Origin: CALAED01 sp036378315
Lineage (GTDB): Bacteria > Actinomycetota > Actinomycetes > Streptosporangiales > Streptosporangiaceae
Length of the DNA stretch: 64,000 bases
Direction of reading: 5' to 3'
NCBI GenBank assembly: GCA_036378315.1
Contig: DASUWU010000147.1
Span: 31,750 to 95,749 of the forward strand
Shown piece by piece: positions 47,631 to 56,699 of the stretch. Numbering within the stretch: the first letter of the stretch is position 1; every line of letters starts with the position of its first letter. The notes beneath the pieces are model-generated. The model made no database searches. It was not told the origin of the DNA and saw only the letters and a list, made by a program, of their open reading frames with translations. A program made the translations under genes and the position numbers.

Positions 47631-48599
47631 TCAGCCGACCAGGGACGGATCGGCCGTCCAGGTGTCGCACGCCGCCGGCGCCCGCTTGACGAAGCCGGTG
47701 ATCACCCATCCGGCGTAATGCCTGGCCGAACCGTGATCCCGCCGTTCTGGGGGCTGGCGGTCGTCGCCCCGGCTGTACACGTCGGCGATCATCGCCCGGT
47801 ACTGCTCCTCCGTCATCGGCAGCGTCGCCCGTTCCGCGCCAAGGAAGGCGCCGGCAAAGCACTGCGCCTGCAGCTCGATGCGCCGGCTCGCCTCAGTCGA
47901 CGCCGCGACGTCCTGCTGGTTCATCAGCTGGTGACCGTAGAGGAGGATGCCGGCCTCCTGCTGCACGTGGTGGCCGTACTCGTGCGCGACCACCCTGGCG
48001 TACACCGCGTAGTGCGACACCGGCTCGCCGCCGGCGGTCTCGACGACGTGCTCGAGGCCGACGTACATGGTGTCGTTCACCGCGCAGTAGAACGCGGCGG
48101 CGCCCGGCTGCGGGTACGAGCCGCACGGGCTGCGGCCCGGCTGCGACCAGAAGACCCGGCTCGGGCGGGGGAACGCCAGGTGCGCTTTGGCGAACTGGCG
48201 CCGCCAGACCGCGTCGAGGCATCCGGTCAGCGTGTCCATGAAGTGCTTCATCGAGCGGCCGCTGCCTGGGACGATACGCGGCAACCGGCAGGACACGGAG
48301 GTGAGCTCGCCGGTCTTGTACAGCGCGTTGCCGGTCGCCACCTCGCGGCCGACCCGGCGCGCCCCGGCGCCGCCGCCCGGCGACCCGGCGCCGCCGTCGC
48401 GACCACCGAACGCGGCCATCGCCAGCACACCGATCACCACGATGGCGGCGACCGCGCCAAGCGCCTCGACGACGCCGCTGGTCGCCGAGCGGCGGCGGGG
48501 TGCGTACCGGACCGGGAGCGCGTAAGGGTTCGCCGGTGCGGGCCGGCCGCCTGCGCGCGGGAAGCGCCGTGGCGGCGCCGGAGGGGACGGGCCGACCAT
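47631..48599 (-). CDS. YpfJ-family neutral zinc metallopeptidase
   Basis: 322 residues from the ATG at 48599. A Pro/Arg-rich cytosolic N-terminus and one helix (VVEALGAVAAIVVIGVLAMAA) precede an outer protease-like domain. The zinc motif is ARVVAHEYGHHVQQEAG (HExxH), with a further Glu in SRRIELQAQCFAGAFLGA. FYCAVNDTMYVGLEHV is another family mark. Substrates of this family are unknown. It is divergent from the DUF2207 gene. Confidence 0.89.
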   Translation of the reverse strand: MVGPSPPAPPRRFPRAGGRPAPANPYALPVRYAPRRRSATSGVVEALGAVAAIVVIGVLAMAAFGGRDGGAGSPGGGAGARRVGREVATGNALYKTGELTSVSCRLPRIVPGSGRSMKHFMDTLTGCLDAVWRRQFAKAHLAFPRPSRVFWSQPGRSPCGSYPQPGAAAFYCAVNDTMYVGLEHVVETAGGEPVSHYAVYARVVAHEYGHHVQQEAGILLYGHQLMNQQDVAASTEASRRIELQAQCFAGAFLGAERATLPMTEEQYRAMIADVYSRGDDRQPPERRDHGSARHYAGWVITGFVKRAPAACDTWTADPSLVG

Positions 48600-48681
48600 G
48601 GTCCGAAATGATGGCACAAGCCCCGTACGAGAATCCGCGTCGCGCCCGACCCCGCTGGCGGGACCGCTAGGCTTTTCGCCC

Positions 48682-50454
48682 ATGCCGGGTCGATTGCGGG
48701 TGCCGCTGACGCGTAGCCCGCGGGCCGTCCTGACCAGGGCGGCCGCCGTCGCGGTCGCCACTGTGGCCGCCGTCGCCGCCCCTCTCGCCGTCGCGACGCC
48801 GGCGGCCGCGCCGGCCGCCCTCCCGGCGGCCGCGGCCCCGCAGCGGGTGGTCAGGGACGCCGTCGCGCTGACCGTACGCCCCGACGGCGTCGTGCACGCC
48901 AAAGAGATCGTGACGTACGACTTCGCCGGCGGCGGCACCTCCTTCGACCGGACGTTCGTCGTCAAGACGCGCGACAGCGACCGCAGGGACCGGGTGTTCA
49001 GGGTCGAGCACATCACGGCGTCCAGCGCGAACGGCGGTCCGGCGGCGGTCACCACGTCGGCGAACGGCGACGAGCTGGCGGTGCGCGTCTCGGGCGCGCG
49101 GGTCACCGGCATCCGCTCCACGACGCTGGAGTACGACGTCCGCGGCGCGGTCTCCGCCGGCGGCTCCGGGCAGGAACTGCGCTGGACCGCGATCGGCGGG
49201 TGGCCGGTTCCGGTCGGCGAGGCACGGGTCACGGTCGACGCCGCCGCGGCGATCACCAACCTCAATTGCTTCGCCGGCGAGCTGACCAGCTCCATCGGGT
49301 GCACCCAGTTCTTCACGAACCACACCCACACGCGGGGCGTGTTCGCCCAGCAGAACCTCTTCCCGCGGGAGTACCTCACGGTCGCCGTCGGCTACCCGCC
49401 GGGCACGACCAGGGCCGCCCCGCTGTACGAGCAGCGGCACACGCTGGCGACCGCGTTCACCGTGAACGGGGTCACCGGTGGCGCCCTGGTGGCGCTGCTC
49501 GTGCTGCTGCTCGGCGGCCTGGCCGTCCTGTACCAGCTGCGCGGCCGCGACTCGCGGATCGTCGACCAGCGGGCCGCCGAGGGCGACCACCCCCCGATCG
49601 GGAACGGTGCCGCGTTCGAGCCGCCGGACGGCGTACGTCCCGGGCAGGTCGGCACGCTGATCGACGAGCAGGCCGACGTCATCGACGTCACGGCGACCAT
49701 CGTCGACCTCGCGGTGCGCGGCTACCTGCTGATCGAGGAATTGCCGCGCGAGACCTACGGCCGGCTCGACTGGAAGCTGCGCCGGCTCGACCGCCCGCCG
49801 GACGACCTGCTGCGCTACGAGCGGATGCTGTACGCCGCCCTGTTCGACGGCCGCGACGAGGTGCGGCTCTCGCAGCTCGGCGGCACCTTCGCCGGACAGC
49901 TCTCGGCGGTGCGCAACGCGCTCTACGAGGACGTGGTGCGGCAGGGATGGTTCGGCCGCCGCCCGGACGCGGAACGGACCCGCTGGACCACCGCCGGCAT
50001 GATCGTGACCGCGGCGGGGGTGGCGGGCACCATCCTGCTCGCCCTGTTCTCCGAGCTCGCGCTGATCGGGCTGGCCGTCATCATCGCGGGGGCCGCCCTC
50101 ACGCTGGGCGGCCAGCACATGCCGGCCAAGACGGCGCGCGGCGCCACCGTGCTCGCGCACACGATCGGGTTCCGTGCCTACCTGTACCGGGGCGCGGTCG
50201 AGGACGTCCCAGAAGACCAGCGCCTCGCCGTGTTCTCGCGCTACCTGCCGTACGCGGTGGTCTTCGACGCCGTCCAGCGCTGGGCCAAGACCGTCGAGGA
50301 CGCCGGCGTCCGCGAGAAGGGGGCCGACAACCTCTACTGGTACGAGGGGCCGGCCGAGTGGGACATGTCGAAGTTCGCCGAGTCGATGCGGATCTTCATG
50401 CTCGCCACGTCGGGTGCCATCTCACAGGCCCGCCAGTTCCGTAGCCTGTCCTAG
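48682..50454 (+). CDS. DUF2207 membrane protein
   Basis: 590 residues from the ATG at 48682. A signal sequence (RAAAVAVATVAAVAAPLAVATPAAA) leads to an extracellular beta-rich DUF2207 domain (RDAVALTVRPDGVVHAKEIVTYDF ... ELRWTAIGGWPVPV). A first helix follows (GALVALLVLLLGGLAVLYQL), then a cytosolic part (ATIVDLAVRGYLLIEE), two close helices (ILLALFSELALIGLAVIIAGAALTL) and the end YAVVFDAVQRWAKTVED. The family is widespread and its function is not established. Confidence 0.9.
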   Translation: MPGRLRVPLTRSPRAVLTRAAAVAVATVAAVAAPLAVATPAAAPAALPAAAAPQRVVRDAVALTVRPDGVVHAKEIVTYDFAGGGTSFDRTFVVKTRDSDRRDRVFRVEHITASSANGGPAAVTTSANGDELAVRVSGARVTGIRSTTLEYDVRGAVSAGGSGQELRWTAIGGWPVPVGEARVTVDAAAAITNLNCFAGELTSSIGCTQFFTNHTHTRGVFAQQNLFPREYLTVAVGYPPGTTRAAPLYEQRHTLATAFTVNGVTGGALVALLVLLLGGLAVLYQLRGRDSRIVDQRAAEGDHPPIGNGAAFEPPDGVRPGQVGTLIDEQADVIDVTATIVDLAVRGYLLIEELPRETYGRLDWKLRRLDRPPDDLLRYERMLYAALFDGRDEVRLSQLGGTFAGQLSAVRNALYEDVVRQGWFGRRPDAERTRWTTAGMIVTAAGVAGTILLALFSELALIGLAVIIAGAALTLGGQHMPAKTARGATVLAHTIGFRAYLYRGAVEDVPEDQRLAVFSRYLPYAVVFDAVQRWAKTVEDAGVREKGADNLYWYEGPAEWDMSKFAESMRIFMLATSGAISQARQFRSLS

Positions 50455-50471
50455 GGCGACCGCCCGTTCCT

Positions 50472-51473
50472 TCAGCCGAACAGGCCGGGGACCACGCGAA
50501 CGGCGCCGACGACGCGGCCACCGCCGCGCACCGGGACGGTCACCAGGTCTTCGGGCACGCCATGCCCGCCGTCGACGCGCCGGAGCAGGGCTCTGAGCAG
50601 CGCCACGGTGACCGGTGTACGCGCCCGCCGGCCACCGTCCTCGATCTTGACCGCGCCCGCGAGCACGTCGGACCCGGCCGCGAAGGCGAACGCGTCAACG
50701 GCCTCGGCGCCGGACTTGACGAGGAGCCCGGGCACGGCGTCCATCAGCCGCCGCTCGTCGCGGTCGGTGCCCGACGTCCACTCCGGGTGCGCGCGCATCG
50801 CGTCCGCGACCCGCCGTTCCGGGCTGCCGGGTTCGGCGCCCAGCAGCGCGCGGAAGGCCGTGGCCACGCCGATCAAGGAAAAGCCGAACAGCGGCGCGCC
50901 GCAGCCGTCGACCCCGGTCGCGGCGACCTTCTCCCCCGCCAGCTCCTCGATGGTCCGCCGGATCTCGACCTGCAGCGGGTGGTCGGGGCTGGTGTACGAC
51001 TCCGTCGGCCACCCGTTGGCGGCGCAGGTGGCGAGCATGGCGGCGTGCTTGCCCGAGCAGTTCATGTGCACCCGCGACGGGCGCTCGCCGGCCGCCACCA
51101 GCGCGTCCGCCGCCCGCTGGTCGAGCGGGGGCTGCACAGGGCAGCGCAGCGCCTCAGGGGTCAGCCCGGCGCCGGCGAGGATGCTCCGCACCCCGTCGAC
51201 GTGGAAGTCCTCGCCCGAGTGGCTGGCCGCGGCCAGCGCCAGCAACTCGCCGTCCAGGCCCAGCCCGTGCCGCAGCATCGCCGCGGCCTGCAGCGGCTTG
51301 TTCGCCGAGCGCGGGAAGATCGGCACATCGGTGACGCCGGCCCGTACCGCGTACCCGCCACGGGCGTCCAGCCCGACCGCGGCCCCCCGATGCAGCGACT
51401 CGACGAACCCCGAACGCTCCACCTCGACCAGGACCGGATTCACCGGATGGGCCGTGCCGTCCGCCCCGCTCAC
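50472..51473 (-). CDS. Asparaginase (R. etli-type II family)
   Basis: 333 residues from GTG at 51473, overlapping the stop of the BKACE gene (GTGA). It matches the thermolabile asparaginase family: VEVERSGFVESLHRGAAV, IFPRSANKPLQAAAM, CSGKHAAMLATC, PLFGFSLIGVA, and KSGAEAVDAF near the end. CSGKH is the active-site Ser-Lys region of this type. It splits L-asparagine to aspartate and ammonia. Co-translation with a beta-keto acid cleavage enzyme is curious and may mean a different amide substrate. Confidence 0.88.
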   Translation of the reverse strand: MSGADGTAHPVNPVLVEVERSGFVESLHRGAAVGLDARGGYAVRAGVTDVPIFPRSANKPLQAAAMLRHGLGLDGELLALAAASHSGEDFHVDGVRSILAGAGLTPEALRCPVQPPLDQRAADALVAAGERPSRVHMNCSGKHAAMLATCAANGWPTESYTSPDHPLQVEIRRTIEELAGEKVAATGVDGCGAPLFGFSLIGVATAFRALLGAEPGSPERRVADAMRAHPEWTSGTDRDERRLMDAVPGLLVKSGAEAVDAFAFAAGSDVLAGAVKIEDGGRRARTPVTVALLRALLRRVDGGHGVPEDLVTVPVRGGGRVVGAVRVVPGLFG

Positions 51474-52297
51474 GAGCGCGGCTTGATGCCGAGGAAGGCG
51501 CGTGCCTCCTTGGGCGGCATCGGCTCGCGTTGGGCGATCCCGGCCAGCGTCGCGGCGCGCTCCACGAGCTGGGCGTTGCCGGTCACCGGTTGCCCCTTGG
51601 CGTACGTCAGGGTGTCCTCCATGCCCACCCGCAGGTGGCCGCCCGCCGACAGCGCGGCGTACATCACCGGCAGGGCGGTCCGGCCCACGCCCGTCGCCGA
51701 CCACGTCGCGCCGGGCGGCAGCGCCGCGACGGCGGCGACCAGCGTGCGCGCGTCGCCGGCCATCCCGCCGGGCACGCCCATGACCAGGTCGCAGTGCACG
51801 TGACCGCCGTACGGGGGGCCGTGCCTGTCCAGCAGCCGGTGCAGTGCGGCGACGTGCCCGAGGTCGAACAGCTCGAACTCCGGAACGATCTCCAGCGCTT
51901 GGGTGCGCTCGTAGAGCTCCACCATGAACGGCCACGGGTTCATGAACACGTCGGCGCCGAAGTTCACCGTCCCGCACGTCAGCGAGCAGGCGTCGGGGCC
52001 GGCGTCGAGCACCCGCAGCCGGTCTTCGTAGGAGTCGGTGACCGCGCCGCCTGTGGACAGCTGCACGATGAGGTCGGTGGCCGCGCGCACGGCCTGGACC
52101 GTGTCGCGAAGCCGGCCGAGGTCGAGCGTCGGTCGCGCCGCGTCGTCCCTGATGTGGATGTGGATGACCGCGGCGCCCGCCGCCTCGCACTCCCTGGCGG
52201 TCTGGACGAGCTCGTCCAAGGTGACCGGCAGGGCCGGCACCTCGGCCTTGTCCGACTCGGCCCCGGTGGGCGCCACCGTGATGAGCGTTGCTGTCAT
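51470..52297 (-). CDS. Beta-keto acid cleavage enzyme (BKACE, DUF849)
   Basis: 275 residues of TIM-barrel sequence. Zinc ligands are expected in the HIHIRDDAARP segment (His-x-His) and GGHVHCDLVMGVPGGM. The start MTATLITVAPTGAES resembles the K-T-A-P-T-G motif region of the family with an altered first residue. BKACE enzymes condense a beta-keto acid with acetyl-CoA to give a CoA ester and acetoacetate; Kce of lysine fermentation is the type member. The keto-acid substrate is unknown. It is the first gene of a pair with asparaginase. Confidence 0.86.
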   Translation of the reverse strand: MTATLITVAPTGAESDKAEVPALPVTLDELVQTARECEAAGAAVIHIHIRDDAARPTLDLGRLRDTVQAVRAATDLIVQLSTGGAVTDSYEDRLRVLDAGPDACSLTCGTVNFGADVFMNPWPFMVELYERTQALEIVPEFELFDLGHVAALHRLLDRHGPPYGGHVHCDLVMGVPGGMAGDARTLVAAVAALPPGATWSATGVGRTALPVMYAALSAGGHLRVGMEDTLTYAKGQPVTGNAQLVERAATLAGIAQREPMPPKEARAFLGIKPRS

Positions 52298-52342
52298 GAC
52301 CGCATGATCTCAGCTCCGCGGGACACGGCAGAATGCGGGACC

Positions 52343-52768
52343 GTGCGAGCCGTAGTCCAGCGAGTGAGCCGGGCCAGCGTCACCGTCGACGGCCGGGTGG
52401 TGGGGTCCATCGCCGAGCCGGGTCTGCTGGTGCTGGTCGGCGTGACCCACGACGACACGAGGGCGCGGGCCGAACGGCTGGCGGGCAAGCTGTGGGGGCT
52501 GCGCATCCTCGACGGCGAGCGGTCCTGCTCCGACCTGGACGCGCCGCTGCTCGTGATCAGCCAGTTCACGCTGTACGGGGACACCCGGAAGGGCCGGCGG
52601 CCGTCCTGGGGCGACGCGGCGCCGGGGCCGGTGGCCGAGCCGCTGGTGGACGCCGTGGTGGCCGCGCTGCGCGCGCTCGGCGCCCGGGTCGAGACCGGTG
52701 AGTTCGGCGCCCGGATGGAAGTCTCGCTGGTCAACGACGGCCCGGTCACCCTCGTCATCGACGTGTGA
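52343..52768 (+). CDS. dtd: D-aminoacyl-tRNA deacylase
   Basis: 141 residues from GTG at 52343. It has RAVVQRVSRASVTVDG at the start, the active-site SQFTLYGDTRKGRRPSW (SQxTL) and the DGPVTL motif near the end. It removes D-amino acids (and Gly) from mischarged tRNA. It is divergent from the BKACE gene by 45 bp and stands alone. Confidence 0.96.
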   Translation: MRAVVQRVSRASVTVDGRVVGSIAEPGLLVLVGVTHDDTRARAERLAGKLWGLRILDGERSCSDLDAPLLVISQFTLYGDTRKGRRPSWGDAAPGPVAEPLVDAVVAALRALGARVETGEFGARMEVSLVNDGPVTLVIDV

Positions 52769-52846
52769 CCCTCGGAGACATGGCCACAAACGGACCGGCC
52801 GGCCCCGCGTCGTCGCGACATGGGGCCGGGCCGGCGGGTCATCGCG

Positions 52847-53365
52847 TCAGCAGTTACGGATGGACCAGACGGGTGTCCAGTTCTGACTGTGCACGGTCGG
52901 GTAGTCCGGCCTGAAGGACTTCCGGACGGACCCATCTTGATTGTAGAAGTGCGACAGGACATTGCCGGTCTGGTGGTCCAGGTATTCGCCCGAGTCGAGC
53001 CAGTTGGACAAACTGTACTTGGCGCAGGTGAAAAGGTTGAACTGCTTCCAGTTGCCGGTCGTGTAATCCCAGACCGCGACACACAGGAGCCCGGAGCCGC
53101 AGACCCAGGGGGCCCCGGGGTTGACGTGGAAGGTGTTCTGGGCGGCCGGCGAGATCGTCGGCGACACGGCGGCGGCCGACAACGGGTGGGCGTCGGCAGG
53201 CGCCGGTGGCAGGGTGGGAATCCGGCTGATCGGGTTGGGTTTGGCCGGCGCCGCCTGGGCGGATCCGGTCGCGGCCATCGCGCCCGCCGCGGCGAGGACC
53301 GTTGCGGCCGCCAGCGCGAGGATCCGCACCGGGGCCCGGTTTTTGATGCGCGCACTCAGTGGCAT
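52847..53365 (-). CDS. Secreted small Cys-rich protein (peptidase-inhibitor I36-like)
   Basis: 172 residues from the ATG at 53365, behind GGAAAGG. The signal peptide LALAAATVLAAAGAMAATGSAQA ends at a likely AQA cleavage site. A Pro-rich stretch follows. The last 80 residues hold four Cys and the pattern CGSGLLCVAVWDYTTGNWKQ ... CAKYSLSNW ... NQDGSV, resembling the beta-gamma-crystallin-like I36 inhibitor family of streptomycetes. Protease inhibition is a guess from that likeness. Codon use is less GC-biased than in neighbours. Confidence 0.72.
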   Translation of the reverse strand: MPLSARIKNRAPVRILALAAATVLAAAGAMAATGSAQAAPAKPNPISRIPTLPPAPADAHPLSAAAVSPTISPAAQNTFHVNPGAPWVCGSGLLCVAVWDYTTGNWKQFNLFTCAKYSLSNWLDSGEYLDHQTGNVLSHFYNQDGSVRKSFRPDYPTVHSQNWTPVWSIRNC

Positions 53366-53656
53366 TACATTTCCTTTCCGCCGGACTTGTTTCCGGCAGT
53401 GAAGTGTGTGCGTGGAAAGGCTGCCCGTACCGGCGCGGCCGGGCGCCTCACTTTGGCCATGGCCGAACTGTCGCCCGGACAGAGGCCGTCTCTCCCCTCC
53501 GGAGACGGCGGGAGTGATCCGCTTATCGGCCACCTCCACCGAGTGTGGATTAATGCGTACCGCTGCAACACCTGGAGGCTTATAGGAGTAGGGTTTCTTC
53601 CACCGCCGACGGATTGCGTCCTGGCGGCCGCAGGCAGTCGCGCGGTAGGGGATCTT

Positions 53657-54391
53657 GTGCGGACGGTTCTGGTTCAGCCCTGTGCGGCAGGTGAGAACAC
53701 TTTTCGGCCGTTGGAGTTAAAGCCCGGTGAGGAGATCACATTCGGGCGGGGACCGGCACGGGTGTGCATCGACCTCGTCCTCGCCGACCCGGGGGTTCCC
53801 CGGCTCGCCGGCCGCATCAGCGCCGTTGACGACTACTGGTTGATCAGCAACCTGAACCGGAGCAAGACCTACGTCGTCGAGAACCCGGAGGGCGGCGGGG
53901 AGTTCATCAAAGTGCCGCCGGGACGGCTCAACGCGCCGATCCCGTACGAGTTCTCCCGCGTGGCGCTGCCCACCGGCGGCGCACCGCTCTCCTTCCTGGT
54001 GTTCGCGCCGGAGCACGCGTACGCGGCTCCAGCCGCCGCCGGCGAACTGCCGGGGGACAATACGACGGCGGGGTATTCATTCGACGAGACGGCGAAGTAC
54101 TTCCTGATCCTGGTCGCGCTGTGCGAGCCCCGGCTGAAAGACCCCGCGTCGACGGTGATCCCCACGGTGCCGCAACTCTTGGATCGGTTACGCGACCACC
54201 CGGCCTGCGCCGACCTGACCCGGCCCGCGGTCAACTTTCATATCCAGTATCTGGCCAGGACCAAGCTCCGGGTCAGGGACCCGCGGCAGAGCGGCAAGGC
54301 CGACTGGCAACGCGCCGCCCTGGTATCGCTTGCGCTCCGGTTCAACCTCGTCCGACCGGAGCACCTCACCATGCTGTCGACACGGTCGTGA
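53657..54391 (+). CDS. FHA-domain protein
   Basis: 244 residues from GTG at 53657 (AGGGGA site); an in-frame ATG at 53459 would add 66 residues of doubtful quality. Residues 18-110 resemble an FHA domain: LKPGEEITFGRGP, PRLAGRISAVDDYWLISNLNRSKTYVV, PGRLNAPIPYEFSRVAL. The usual R-S-H site is altered (R-L-A-G-R). The rest (about 135-240) is helical and may be a winged-helix-like effector part. FHA domains bind phosphothreonine, and the convergent gene codes a Ser/Thr kinase, so kinase and reader may work together. The region 53366-53656 has no other gene, only a short hairpin at 53380-53397. Confidence 0.7.
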   Translation: MRTVLVQPCAAGENTFRPLELKPGEEITFGRGPARVCIDLVLADPGVPRLAGRISAVDDYWLISNLNRSKTYVVENPEGGGEFIKVPPGRLNAPIPYEFSRVALPTGGAPLSFLVFAPEHAYAAPAAAGELPGDNTTAGYSFDETAKYFLILVALCEPRLKDPASTVIPTVPQLLDRLRDHPACADLTRPAVNFHIQYLARTKLRVRDPRQSGKADWQRAALVSLALRFNLVRPEHLTMLSTRS

Positions 54392-55937
54392 ACTCCTCGG
54401 CGCGCGGCGGTGGGGACCGGCGGTCATTGGGCAGATAGAGCGGCAGGTACCGCTCCACCTTGTCGGCGTACCAGCGCGCATAGTCAGGTATGCCGTGGAC
54501 CCGAGCCATGTCCTTTGTGTTGCTCTGAAATATCACGGCCGCCAACAACTGCCGCTGTAATGGGGCGGTGGCGTACTTCACGACTTCTGGTGCCAGCCGG
54601 CACAGATAGGTGCCCATGTATTTGATCGACACGTAAGGATCAGCCGTCATTCGCAGGGCGCGCGGTTTCTGTTCCGGCGGCAGATAGAACTCGAGCACGC
54701 TGGGCGTCCACCTGGCGATACCGTACTCGTCCTTGACCGGGTCGGACAGGTTCGGATTGAAGTCGCTGAGCGCTTTGAGGCTCGCCGCCACCAGCGCGGG
54801 CGTAACCTCGGGGACCTGCCGGGTGCACCAGGCCGCATCCACGATCGCCTTGCGGTACCGCGACGGTATGTCGGAGTCGGTGCGCAACCAGGTGCGGTAC
54901 GGATCGTGCGGTCGCTCGTACTTGGGAAGTTGGACCCAGGCCGTGGCGCCATTCGCCATCACGGCAAGCAGGACGGTGGTGACCAGCAGGCGGAGGTTCC
55001 TGCGCCGCGGCCGCGCCGGACCGGCGGCCGGGTATGAGGCGAGTGTCCTGGCACGATCCAGCAGCTCGTTCGCGGTGGGGCGGGCCGCCGCCGCCGGAGC
55101 GAGGCAGTCGGCGAGCCACTCCCGCCATGCCGCGGGCAGCGTCTCGGGCAGCGGCAGCTCCCTGCGTCCCGACACATATTCGGAGGCGGCGGCCATGCGG
55201 GCCCGGGCGGTGCTGCCCGGGAACGGAAACCGGCCGGTGAGCATCTGGTAGGCCGTGATCCCGAGCGCCCAGATATCAGAGCCGGTACGGACGGCTCTAC
55301 CGCGATCTGTGAGCGGCTCGTCCCATCGTTCGGGTGGCATGTAGTCCGCCGAGCCCGCGGGTGGCAGGTACCCATGGGTGCCATCGAACTCCACCGCCAA
55401 ACCGAAGTCGGCCAGCCGCAGCGATCCGTCCGCCATGATGAGGATGTTCCGGGGCTTGAGATCACCATGGATCCAGCCATTGTCGTGCATGTGGGCAAGG
55501 CCCTCGCACAGTTCCACGATCAACCGCGGTGCGTTCGCCACGGGCCCGCGGCTCGCCGCGTCGAGTAACTCAGCCACCGATTCACGTGCCAGATCCATGA
55601 CCAGTACGGCCGCGCCGTCCAACGTCGGAGAGCGCTCGTCATCCACGGTGAGTGCCTCATAAAGTCGGATCAGGCGCGGGTGGCTGAGCGCGCTGTGGAG
55701 ACTCAACTCCCGGGCCGCCATATCGGCCAAATAGTTGACCTGCCTGGGGGTAAGCGTTCCTGTTGGCAGAAATTTCAGAGCAACGCGATCTGGCGTGTCC
55801 GCATCCGGCCCCGCCACTATTCGCCGACCCTCGTAGACGCTCCCCCAGGAACCTGTGGCGACCGCCCGCACCACTTCCCAGCCGGCCACCCGGTATCCGA
55901 CAGGGACGGGCACCGCCCAATCCTCAACTTTCGTCAT
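54366..55937 (-). CDS. Transmembrane Ser/Thr kinase with lytic-transglycosylase-like extracellular domain
   Basis: 523 residues. The kinase domain is 18-300, with Gly loop ATGSWGSVYEG, Lys55, DFG at 177-179 and catalytic loop HGDLKPRN (157-164). HGD instead of HRD makes it a non-RD kinase. One helix spans about 315-336. Outside, residues 360-450 match the actinobacterial SLT/lysozyme-like fold (WCTRQVPEVTPALVAASLKALSDFNPN ... YGIARWTP ... DPYVSIKYMGTYLCRL). In active relatives the segment reads A-E-S-G-F-N-P; here it is A-L-S-D-F-N-P, so the catalytic Glu is Leu390. It may sense peptidoglycan without cutting it. Its 3' end overlaps the FHA gene by 26 bp. Confidence 0.86.
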   Translation of the reverse strand: MTKVEDWAVPVPVGYRVAGWEVVRAVATGSWGSVYEGRRIVAGPDADTPDRVALKFLPTGTLTPRQVNYLADMAARELSLHSALSHPRLIRLYEALTVDDERSPTLDGAAVLVMDLARESVAELLDAASRGPVANAPRLIVELCEGLAHMHDNGWIHGDLKPRNILIMADGSLRLADFGLAVEFDGTHGYLPPAGSADYMPPERWDEPLTDRGRAVRTGSDIWALGITAYQMLTGRFPFPGSTARARMAAASEYVSGRRELPLPETLPAAWREWLADCLAPAAAARPTANELLDRARTLASYPAAGPARPRRRNLRLLVTTVLLAVMANGATAWVQLPKYERPHDPYRTWLRTDSDIPSRYRKAIVDAAWCTRQVPEVTPALVAASLKALSDFNPNLSDPVKDEYGIARWTPSVLEFYLPPEQKPRALRMTADPYVSIKYMGTYLCRLAPEVVKYATAPLQRQLLAAVIFQSNTKDMARVHGIPDYARWYADKVERYLPLYLPNDRRSPPPRAEEFTTVSTAW

Positions 55938-56177
55938 ACGAATCCCCCGTAACCCCGAACCCCTAAATCCAGGTCAACAGCGTAACTACCGGAGTCAAGC
56001 CTTTCAAGCAAGGCGGTCCGGCCGGTAAGCGGGCAACCTCAGGTCGAAGATCGAAATCCTATTTACCGGTGGCGGGCCGGCGAATAGCGCGACACAGGGG
56101 CATGTTGTTTCTTTTCCGCACTCCTGCCGGCAAGGCGCCGCGTCCACAGCCGATCACTGATTATGGGGGCGTACAGC

Positions 56178-56684
56178 TTATGGGCGTACAGCGGCCACGA
56201 TGCCGACGATCGCGGCCAGCGTGATGACCGACGCGGCCGCGAGCACGATGCGGTCGCCGTTCTCGAGCCTGCCGCGGATCCGTGGCGACACCACGAGCAC
56301 GCCCGTGGTCCGGTGCGGATCGGGCGGCGGCGCGAGCCGGCGGAACGGGTTGCGCAGGCCGGCCAGCCGCCACAGGGCGTCGTTCTTGATCTGCTGGTGC
56401 CGCCTGGCGCAGGCGAACAGCCGCCCGCGGACCGGCTCGACGCAGGAGTAGCCCTGGCGGGTCAGCACCCGGCACCTCGTCGGGACCAGGCAGAACTCGT
56501 ACAGACACCACAGCAGCAGGCCGAGCAGGGCCAGCCGCCACGACCTCGCCAGTACGGCGGCGAGCCCCAGCACGGCGAACAGGGCCCACCACGCCTGCAC
56601 GGGCTCGCGCCACCGGCGGCGCCGCGTCCTCGCCTCCTCGCTCGGCGGAGGCGGCGGCAGCGCGCGGTCCTGACCGGGAACCAT
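56178..56684 (-). CDS. Hypothetical membrane protein
   Basis: 168 residues. A Pro/Arg-rich start, two close hydrophobic segments (WWALFAVLGLAAVLARSW; LALLGLLLWCLYEFCLV), a central cytosolic part with four Cys (TRCRVLTRQGYSCVEPVRGRLFACARRH) and a final helix (VLAAASVITLAAIVGIVAAV). I do not recognise the family. It is 16 bp downstream of ygfZ and probably in its operon. The 240 bp to the kinase gene (55938-56177) hold nothing I can identify. Confidence 0.65.
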   Translation of the reverse strand: MVPGQDRALPPPPPSEEARTRRRRWREPVQAWWALFAVLGLAAVLARSWRLALLGLLLWCLYEFCLVPTRCRVLTRQGYSCVEPVRGRLFACARRHQQIKNDALWRLAGLRNPFRRLAPPPDPHRTTGVLVVSPRIRGRLENGDRIVLAAASVITLAAIVGIVAAVRP

Positions 56685-56699
56685 CGGCGCACCCCGGGG

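Noticed and set aside
53459..53656. N-terminal extension of the FHA protein to ATG 53459
   Set aside because: The added 66 residues cover AT-richer, promoter-like DNA and do not extend the domain; GTG 53657 has a better ribosome-binding site. It is not excluded.
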